Source of the DNA: Cryptomeria japonica
Taxonomy: Eukaryota > Streptophyta > Pinopsida > Cupressales > Cupressaceae
NCBI RefSeq assembly: GCF_030272615.1
Contig: NC_081406.1
Span: 403,138,939 to 403,202,938 of the forward strand
DNA: 64,000 nt
Reading direction: 5' to 3'
Shown: one piece after another, positions 56,274-64,000 of the stretch
How the letters are laid out: every line of letters begins with the position of its first letter
How positions within the stretch are numbered: position 1 is the stretch's first letter
Notes under the pieces: generated by a model
Told to the model about the DNA's origin: nothing
Database searches by the model: none
The model's input: the letters and a program-made list of their open reading frames with translations, nothing else
Translations under genes and position numbers: made by a program

Positions 56274-59200
56274 ATCTTGTCAATATTAGAATATTAAAAT
56301 AATGTTAATTTTAGTATTAATGCTCAATAGTGTATATTCTATTTTAGTAAGATCTTCTACGATCTTCTTAGCTCAGTGTGAATTTTTTTTTGTTCTATTG
56401 TTTGGAAAACAAAATCGAAGTTTTTTTTTCCCTGTTCGATTTATTTTGGGAATTTTCTTCCACAAAATCGCGGATTTGTTTCAGCCTGTTCGGATTTTTT
56501 TTTAAAACCGCGGATTTTTCGGTTCGCGTGTTTTCCAGGCGCAAGCATTTGCTGTGTAAAAAAAAATTCGTGATTTTCATCCTTGGCCGTGTGACTTCGT
56601 TTCCTGTGCTTGTGCGTGCGGGTTTATTTGTGATCGCGTTTTTTTCTCGCCTGCAGATTTTTTCTGCCATTTTTGGACGAAAATCTGCATTTTCGGCTAG
56701 GGTTTTGACCCTCCAGATTCAGTCGAAATTTTTTTCTGATTGCAGATTCTTGGTGGGTTTTTCGAGGTCTCATCTGGGTCGTTGTCAGAATTTTTTAGGT
56801 GCCTCGATTTTTGTGCCTCAATTTTCGAGCCAGCGGATTCAGATTCCGACAGTAGATTCCTTTTGGGTTTTTCGCAAGGATTTCTGGGTTGTCTTCGGAT
56901 TTTTCTGGGTCAGTCGGAAATTTTTTCTTGAAATTCGTGTCAGCTGTACTTCATTTTTTGAAGTTTGTACCTACATCTGCCTTTGTTTTTGTAGTGAGAT
57001 TCAAAATTTTTGAATTCTGTGCCAGCGCCTCTTAATTTTTTTCTTTTTCAGTGCATTGGGAAACGTGCAAATGGCTTCTCTAACCAACCTGATGTTAGAA
57101 GGCAGTCAACGCTTTAATGGCAACAATTACAACATCAGGAAACAACGTATGTTGACCATTTTTGAATATAGGCATCTTGACCAGCTTGTTTTGGGAAAAG
57201 AGCTCAGTCCTGGTACACCTGGTGCAGATCAAGATAAGTTTGATGAACGCAATCGGGAGGCAGTTATGCTTCTCAAACTCTCCGTGACTGATGATCCATT
57301 ACCACAGATTCCTTCCGGGAAGACAACTTTCGACATCTGGAAGCATCTGAAGGAATTGCATGAGACATCCGACAAGAGCCGAGCATTCTTTCTGAAGAAT
57401 CAGCTATTCTTCGTTACGATGGACGAACGCATGTCCTTACAGGAACACCTCACAAGGATTAAGGACATTCGAGATCAGCTCGAAGCTATAGGTCGGACCA
57501 TGGAGGAAGAAGACATGGTAGTAATCACTCTGAAAAGTCTTCCGAAATCGTATGAACACTTCATTGAGACCCTCAATATTACTTCAACTACCTGAAGTTT
57601 TCAGAATTGTGCACCAAACTTCTACAGCAGGATCGCTGGAAACAACAGTTTGGTAGTGGTACTACGTCAGCCTCCTCGAAAAATGCCTTCACAGCCCAAT
57701 CCTTTCACAAGGATAAAGGCAAATTTCAATCCTCTCAGTCTTTTCAGCAGAAAGGCTCTTCTCAGACACAGGATGGTGCTAAGAAGAAGAATGTGCAGTG
57801 CAATTACTGTCACAAGTACGACCATATGAAGAAAGATTGCCATCAGAGGCTCGCTTGTAAACAAAAGAAGCAGGGAGGGTCACACCAGAAGGCGCATGTT
57901 GCTGAACATTCCGAGCAGAAGGAGTCTGCCTTTTATGCCTTTATGGCTAAGAGGTCTTCAGATCATGCCAGGTCTTTTGCTTGGTACATCGACTCTGGTG
58001 CGTCACGTCACTTTTCTCATCGACGTGACTGGTTTACAGACTTCTCATCTTTCAGTGATTCCGTTGTATTTGGCGGAGGTGAGGAGTATACAGTTGTTGA
58101 CAGAGGCACTGTTTAGATACAGTCTGGTGGCAGGAATCTCATCTTCCTGAATGTATACTATGTTCCTGGTATGGAACTTAATTTGCTCTTTGTCAGTCAG
58201 ATTATGAGGAATTCTCCTTAGCTAGATGTGGTGTTCAGTGCTCACAAGTGTTCCATCATTGATCGAGAGACTTGTCTTACTGTTGCTGTTGGTCTAGAGG
58301 ATCATGGCCTATACAGGCTTCTTGACACTGGTGATTCTCCTGAAGTGGCTCTGGCAGCTCATGTTTCTCCTCTCAGCACTTTGTGGCATCAGAGATATGG
58401 ACATCTCAACATTCAATATCTCTCTCAGCTATCTCGGGAGGGACTTGTTTCAGGGTTACTTGATATTCATACTTAGCATCTTGGAGTATGTGGCGCCTGT
58501 CAAGCTGGCAAACAGCATCGGACTTCATTCACACATGGAAAGTCTTGGCGTGCATCTAAGGTACTTCAATTACTTCATGCTGATATTTGTGGTCCCATGA
58601 ATACATCTTCTGTTACTGGTTGCAAATACTTTTTGCTTATTGTAGTTGATTTTAGTAGAAAGATGTGGGTGTACTTTCTTAAACACAAATCAGATGTATT
58701 TAGTATCTTTCAGAAGTTTAAGTCCTTCGTTGAAAAAGAGTCTGGATGTAGCATCATTACTCTTAGGACAGATAACGGGGGGGAATTTTGTTCTTCTGCA
58801 TTCTCCAACTTCTGTGATACCCATGGCATCAAACGCCAGTTGACTACACCCTACACTCCTCAGCTAAACAGTGTTGTTGAGCGTCACAATCGTACGGTTG
58901 TTGAGATGGCTCGTTCAATGTTACAACACAGGAGTGTTTCGAATAAGTATTGGGCTGAAGCAGTGTTTACTGCTGTCTACCTCCTTAACCGTTCACCTAC
59001 TCAGGTTGTTAAGGGGAAGACTCCAGAAGAGGTTTGGTCTGGTCAAAAGCCTAAGAACAACCACTTGAAGGTTTTTGGCTCTGTTGCCTATGTTTGGATT
59101 CCAGATGCTAAGCGCTCCAAGTTGGATTCCAAAAGTCAGAAACTCATGATGACAGGATATAGTGATCACCATAAGGCCTACAGACTGATAGATATAGACA

Positions 59201-59274
59201 CTGAACGTCTTATCTTCAGTCGTGATGTTGTATTTGATGAAGACAGAGGATTCTTTCAGTCCCCTTCTTCTGAG

Positions 59275-59320
59275 CAGTGTTCTGAGGATCAGCCTCACAG
59301 TGTTCTGAGGATCAGCCTCA
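59275..59320 (+). repeat. 23-bp tandem duplication causing a frameshift
   Basis: Two perfect copies of a 23-bp unit starting CAGTGTTCTGAGG. Because 23 is not a multiple of three, the downstream RT frame is displaced by it; no other shift is needed between integrase and RT. Confidence 0.9.
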
Positions 59321-61154
59321 CAGTGTTTTTCTTCCATTAGGCTCGCCTGATGGGCGGGATGATGCAGAATCCATTTTCGATGATGCACTACCTGAGTTCC
59401 CTCCGGAGAATAATCTTCCTCCTGTTGCTCCTGTTCCTGATCCTGAGCCTCTTCCAGCTCCTCCAACTGTTAGCACTTCTACTCTCCGGCCTAAATGGTG
59501 GGCCAAGACCATTGGTGATCTCAGGGATATTGAGCTCATTGAGGGTAGAACCTCCTGTAATAAGAGCAAATAGCAGCATACAGTCAATTTTGCTCTCATG
59601 GCTAACATACACAGTGTTTTTGAGCCTCAGACATATTTAGAGGCTAAAGGTATACCTGAGTGGGAACAGGCTATGGAAGATGAGTTCCAGAGTCTTCAGA
59701 AGAATCACACTTGGGCCCTTTCTGATCTTCCTTCAGGGAAGAAGCCCATTAGCTGCAAATGGGTTTACAAAGTAAAATACAAAGCTGATGGAACCCTAGA
59801 CAAGTATAAGGCTCGTCTTGTTGCTCGTGGGTTCTCATAGAAAGAAGGCATTGACTACGAGGAGACTTTTGCTCCTACAGCCAAAATGAGTACCATACGG
59901 CTCGTTCTTGCCTTGGCAGCCCAGTTCAGTTGGAAAGTCCATCAGATGGACGTCAAGAGTGCCTTTTTGAATGGTGACTTACAGGAAGAAGTCTACATAA
60001 CGCAACCCCCAGGATTCAAGGTTGCTGGTCAAGAACAGAAGGTCTGTAGACTAGTCAAAGCACTCTATGGTCTGAAACAAGCTCCTCGGGCTTGGTACAC
60101 GAAAATTGATAAGTACCTGACAGATCATGGTTTTCAGCAGAGTCCATCTGATGCAAACCTGTATATCAAGCATACTAGTAATGATGTTCTGTTTGTGGTT
60201 GTCTATGTGGATGACTTAATCATTACTGACAGTTCAGCACATTTGATCACTGGGATCAAACAAGATTTGTGCCGCACCTTTGATATGACAGATTTGGGAC
60301 TTCTACATTACTGCTTAGGAGTTTAAGTTTGGCAGACTGAGAACAGTATCTTTCTCTCTTAGTCCAAGTATGCCAGAAGTCTTGTGGACAGGTTCAGAAT
60401 GCAGGATTGCAAACCTGCCTCTACTCCTATGGAACTCGGGCTCAAACTTTCAGCTCAGTCATCTTCACCAGTTGTAGATGAATCTTTGTTCAGGCAACTA
60501 GTGGGCAGCCTCATCTATCTTATTGCCACTAGACCTGACATCAGTTTTGCAGTGAGCTACATTTCACGCTTCATGACAGCTCCCAAGGCTGATCATTGGA
60601 TAGCAGCGAAGCGTGTGCTGCGTTATGTGAGTGGCACTCCTAATTATGGACTTTTGTACACTCGGAGTTCTGATCCTACACTCAATGGTTACACAGATTC
60701 TGACTGGGCAGGTTTGGTTGATAACCGTAAATCTACAGCAGGGTATGTGTTTAGTTTGGGATCTGGTGCTGTCACATGGACTAGTAAGAAGCAGCAGGCA
60801 GTGGCTCTCTCCTCGACAGAAGCAGAGTATCAGGGAGCAGTTAAGGCATCTTGTGAGGCGGTTTGGCTTCGATGAATGCTTGCGGATATGCATGTCTCCC
60901 AGGCAGGTCCAACTCCCTTGTTCTGTGATAATCAGGGAGTGCTCAAACTCGCCAAGAATCCAGTCTTCCATGAAAGAACCAAGCATGTGGAAACTCATTG
61001 TCACTATATTCGACAGCTGGTTGAAGACGGATCTATCCAGTTGCTGTATGTTCCTACCTCGGAGCAGCCAGCAGACATCTTCACCAAGCCCCTTGGTCCT
61101 GATAAATTTGTAAAATTCAGGGGGTCTATAGGTGTAGTTAATAGATTGAGCATT

Positions 61155-61163
61155 AAGGGAGGG
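61155..61163 (+). other. Copia-3 polypurine tract
   Basis: AAGGGAGGG immediately before the 3' LTR; it overlaps the last codons of pol. Confidence 0.8.
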
Positions 61164-61340
61164 TATTAGAATATTAAAATAATGTTAATTTTAGTATTAA
61201 TGCTCAATAGTGTATATTCTATTTTAGTAAGATCTTTTACGATCTTCTCAGCAGGTTCTTATTAGAAACTTGCTATTCTTGTAAATACTCTTGTATTATT
61301 TATGAGCGTCTTGCTCATTCTGTTATTAATCAATTAGCTC

Positions 61341-61643
61341 TCTAGGATTGTATTGACCAAATGAGACCCAGGGATTTCCTTATGTACGCTCTGTGTTTAT
61401 GCACTAACAAACCCTCAGCCAGGCTTTGTGAAAATCAATCTAGGATGTTAGTCGAAGAAAGCATCAATTGGTAGCGTGATATCATTATATTCTTTCATCG
61501 ACCATCAAATTTATGGATGATTGGTGTTTGATACATAATGTGTTGATAAATTCTTTAAACAAGCATGGTGATAGGATACTCAAATGTTTATTAAGAATAC
61601 TAACACATTTCGATGACTATATAATTCATATATTTTATTTCAG
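61341..61643 (+). other. Intron sequence before LAZ1-like exon
   Basis: About 0.3 kb between the Copia-3 3' LTR and the exon. It ends in a pyrimidine-rich TATTTTATTTCAG acceptor. No coding. Confidence 0.5.
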
Positions 61644-62713
61644 ATGGCTTTTGCTGCAGTGGCCCATATTTTTGTCTTTCCTGTAGAACCAAACCGTCAC
61701 TCAGACGAGAACAACCATGGAAGTTTAACACTTGAGTCCACCTCAATGACTGTCGAAACTCGAAAAGACACTGATAAAAGTTTTGATAAAGAAGGGCATG
61801 ATGTTGTGCAAGTGTCACAGACTGAAGTTGAGGGCCATGGAACAAGTTTGAAAGAAAGTGTCCAAGATATTGTTTTGCGAGGTGCTGAACATGTAAGCTC
61901 TGTTAAAAAGTTGTTTGTTGAATGCCCAAAAGTTCTTTTTCAAAAAGTCGTATAAATGTTAACTCTCCTTCAAAATGAGACACCAAACTTTAAATTTTTT
62001 ATTTCATTTCATTTTGCAGGTGGTGCATGATGTGCTAATAACTGTATCACAAGCTGTGGAACCCATGGAAAAGGGTGTTACCAAGATTAATGAGACCTTG
62101 CATCATCTTTCCCATGGTGGAAAGCTCGAAGACAATGAACCAAAGCTAGAGATTGATGAGCAACTATCAGAATCTACAGATAATAAAAGCGATGAAGTCA
62201 CTATTAAAAGACACATGGTTGAGACATCCCTTGGTGTCAATGATCCAGTACAACTGGATACAAAAATGTGAGTCCACAAATGTGCCAGATTTGAGCTTCA
62301 TCGATATGAGAAATAGATATTTTTTAATCAATTCTTTGCTTCTGGTAATTTGACACGGCTTCCCACTGCACACCCATTATTAATAGCCAAAGTTTGTAAC
62401 ATAAAGCTTATAACACAACTGCAAATGAAATGTCACAAGGGATTGAGCACACGTATATACAATATGTTTTATCGGTAACCATTATACCATTACAAATGGG
62501 ATTGGTCAACATTTTTCTTCACCTCTAATGATGTAAATGCCAGCTACTTTTTTTAATAATTTCTCACTTGTATTAAGGTCAATGATAGTTTTAGATTGAT
62601 TAATCACGTAATATTCTTTTACATATTTGTTCTCTTGTAACTAAATAGTACGTTTACGTTTGAGAAACAAATATTGCAGGTTAAAAAGAGTGTTGCCCGA
62701 TCCGGTGGACTGA
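61644..62713 (+). CDS. LAZ1-like (DUF300/TMEM184) protein, last exons
   Basis: The C-terminal exons of a LAZARUS1-type protein, a multi-spanning DUF300 (OST-alpha-like) membrane protein; Arabidopsis members act at the tonoplast. Exons: 61,644-61,892 after acceptor TTTCAG, 62,020-62,267 after TTTTGCAG, and probably 62,680-62,713 (donor AT|GTGAGT, acceptor TTGCAG). The first encodes MAFAAVAHIFVFPVEP, the end of the membrane domain (family: E-M-x-F-A-x-x-A-H-x-x-x-F). The cytosolic tail follows: GTSLKESVQDIVL, then VSQAVEPMEKGVTKINETLH, characteristic of LAZ1 proteins. If exon 3 is used the protein ends LKRVLPDPVD; if not, TGA follows at once at 62,269. There are no internal breaks. Upstream exons are absent; either a very long intron holds the TEs to the left, or this is a 3' gene fragment. 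Confidence 0.85.
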
Positions 62714-63470
62714 ACCTATCTGGTAACATATCACTCCATGTGTTTGTTACAGAGCTTAGATCCATGTCTAAGCATGCGTGCTCGGTTCTCCAATATCCAG
62801 GTTTTAAGAAATGAACCAAAAATCAGCATTTGACTACTTCCTACTTCCTTTGAGTACTCTGAAATATGTCTTACCATAATATGTCTCTTTATAAGCAGTG
62901 TAAGATATTTGAATCAATTGAGTGGAAATTTCAAATCACTCTATATATTTTACAGCAGCTTACTTGGCAAGTCTCCTACTTATAATTGAAGTTTCACGGT
63001 CACATCACTTGTTCAGCATGTTTTTTTTTGCCAGAAAGGTACATTAAGTCATATTTTGTCGTATTTTATTGGTGCGTTGATGTGGCACTACGTGATTTGT
63101 TGTTCCTTAGATACAAGAAATACATTTCTTTCAATCATGGGTAATCATCATCTACACTAACTTTAAAGTTGCAACTATTAGTGCAATATTATTAAAATAT
63201 TGGGCATCAAACCAACAATTACTAAGAACATGCTCTATTATTGAGCCCTTTCTCTAGTTATCTTACAGTCTTAATTTCAACTGAATCAGCATAGAGAAAT
63301 ATCTCTAAATTTGTTGTATTATTCATATGAAATATGCTTAAAGCAACTATTAATTCAACAATAAAACTAAAGTAGATCATAACATCAATTATTAATTTCA
63401 TATTTTACTAGCAAATGAAGTTGAACACTTTTTTTTTAATTATTCTTTAAATCATCATCTTCCTTTTAAA
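62714..63470. other. No further gene; 3' UTR or intergenic
   Basis: AT-rich sequence downstream of the LAZ1-like exons. It contains no sustained frame. A T8 run near 63,430 may be the poly(A) end of the minus-strand LINE remnant. Confidence 0.5.
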
Positions 63471-63579
63471 CTAAGAGGGGTAAAAATTTATTCAATCACA
63501 AAAGGAGAAACAAAACAAGAAGGGCCACATGCCCAATAGAGAAATAATTACGCAACTTTGTCAAGTGATCCAATAAATG

Positions 63580-64000
63580 AGACATTTTCAAAGGTAATTG
63601 TGCCCTATCTACTATATTCCAACCCTATGATTAGAAGCCCATTTGGCCAAACAATCTGCAACTCCATTCCACTTTCTAGGAACGTAACAAAAAATAATAG
63701 ATTCAAGCAATTGCACAACCAAAGAATCTACCTAATCACCACAACCAAGTGCTAGCTAACCTCATTTAAACATCGCTCATTGAGCAAAGTCACCACCACC
63801 TATGAATTGGATTCACAAATAATTCGTTTCCAACCAAGAACACTACTACACTCCATCTCATGCAAAACTACAAGAGCCTCCGTAAGATTATTGGTATGAA
63901 CACCCTTATAAATTGAAATAATAAACTGAATATTTCCAGAGCTATCACAACCAAGCCCACCAGTACTAGCATGATTAGGATTCCCTCGAGATGAACCATC
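63580..64000 (-). pseudogene. LINE-type RNase H remnant
   Basis: Minus strand, continuing off the right edge. It reads DGSSRGNPNHASTGGLG with the first catalytic D, then GVHTNNLTEALVVLHEME, with T where the family has A before the catalytic E, and IICESNS, where the third catalytic D is N. A TAG follows at the usual Gln. After a frameshift comes KWNGVADCLAKWAS (63,640-63,680), the closing block of plant non-LTR (RVT_3-type) RNase H. Degenerate. Confidence 0.75.

Larger units (their letters stand above)
57071..61169 (+). pseudogene. Copia-3 Gag-Pol, two frameshifts and eight stops
   Basis: ATG at 57,071 (MASLTNLMLEGSQRFNG). Gag; frameshift near 57,591; zinc knuckle CNYCHKYDHMKKDC (57,800); protease WYIDSGASRHF (57,985); pre-integrase LWHQRYGHLN with CGACQAGKQ; integrase LLHADICGP, DFSRKMW and DNGGEFCSS; a 23-bp duplication at 59,275-59,320 that shifts the frame; RT with KARLVARGFS, QMDVKSAFLNG and VYVDDLI; RNase H YTDSDWAGLVDNRKSTAG and ADIFTKPLG. 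Stops: TAG at 58,114, 58,219, 58,474, 59,571, 59,838 and 60,360; TAA at 60,324; TGA at 60,873. Several TAGs clearly replace a family Gln, and the TGA probably replaces CGA. Non-functional. Confidence 0.94.
56284..61340 (+). mobile_element. Copia-3 LTR retrotransposon, decayed
   Basis: The 3' LTR begins at 61,164 (TATTAGAATATTAAAATAATG) after the polypurine tract AAGGGAGGG (61,155-61,163). The same 88-90 bp occur at 56,284-56,373, then similarity stops abruptly. The 5' LTR therefore retains only its first 90 bp; the rest of the LTR and the PBS are gone. The right end is approximate because no intact 5' LTR allows comparison, and no target duplication was identified. A long leader (56,374-57,070) and a full set of pol domains lie between. 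The LTR starts TA, not TG. Confidence 0.85.

Noticed and set aside
56378-57013. 211-codon open frame before Copia-3 gag
   Set aside because: Phe/Ser-rich translation of a T-rich leader, with no conserved motif; it lies between the LTR remnant and the gag ATG.
59318-59640. Overlapping frames on both strands between integrase and RT of Copia-3
   Set aside because: Shadows of the proline-rich pol linker.

Overview
The window reads as repeat-rich intergenic or intronic DNA of a large-genome seed plant. A gymnosperm such as a conifer is my best guess (inference), from deeply nested old LTR elements, many hAT-type transposons and the scarcity of host genes. Only one host gene is recognisable: the last exons of a LAZ1-like (DUF300) membrane protein at 61,644-62,713 (+). 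Nearly everything else is transposable element in various states of decay.

Left third (1-29 kb). The window opens inside a hAT transposase gene whose right terminus lies at 1,343. A Gypsy protease/RT scrap (1,669-2,451) and a tRNA-derived SINE with 19-bp target duplications follow. Then come two TSD-bounded units of one unusual family: A (3,569-7,810, +) and B (10,153-16,678, -), plus a tail fragment C (18,095-18,496, -). They have TG...CA ends, no internal LTR pair, a TATA box about 0.8 kb from the 3' end, a leader packed with short repeats, and an orphan protein with no gag-pol motif. They look like giant solo LTRs that carry a gene in U3. After C come a broken hAT (about 18.9-20.1 kb), a 3-kb stretch without genes, and a hAT with clear ends (23,757-27,057).

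Central nest (29-55 kb). A minus-strand Gag-protease element without integrase or RT (element E, 5' LTR 55,130-55,481, 3' LTR beginning at 35,076) has been blown apart by later insertions. These are Copia-1 (29,206-35,012; 736-bp LTRs, TSD ATTGC), unit D of the giant-LTR family (35,717-46,978, TSD GAAAC), Copia-2 (47,080-51,254) and a 751-bp non-autonomous hAT (51,334-52,084). Inside D sits one hAT (37,808-45,090, TSD TTTCCAAG), and inside that a second, nearly complete hAT (39,003-43,126, TSD GTCTTCAC): four levels of nesting. Copia-2 has the same organisation as E, with Gag, zinc knuckle and protease followed by a conserved acidic extension that replaces integrase, RT and RNase H.

Right end (55-64 kb). 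A Copia LTR fragment and a full-coding but decayed Copia-3 (56,284 to about 61,340) lie just upstream of the LAZ1-like exons. The window ends in a LINE-type RNase H remnant on the minus strand.

The elements act as layers of insertion rather than as an operon. Most premature stops in them are TAG where the family has CAG, as expected from deamination of CHG-methylated cytosine. No gene in the window other than the LAZ1-like exons looks functional for the host.
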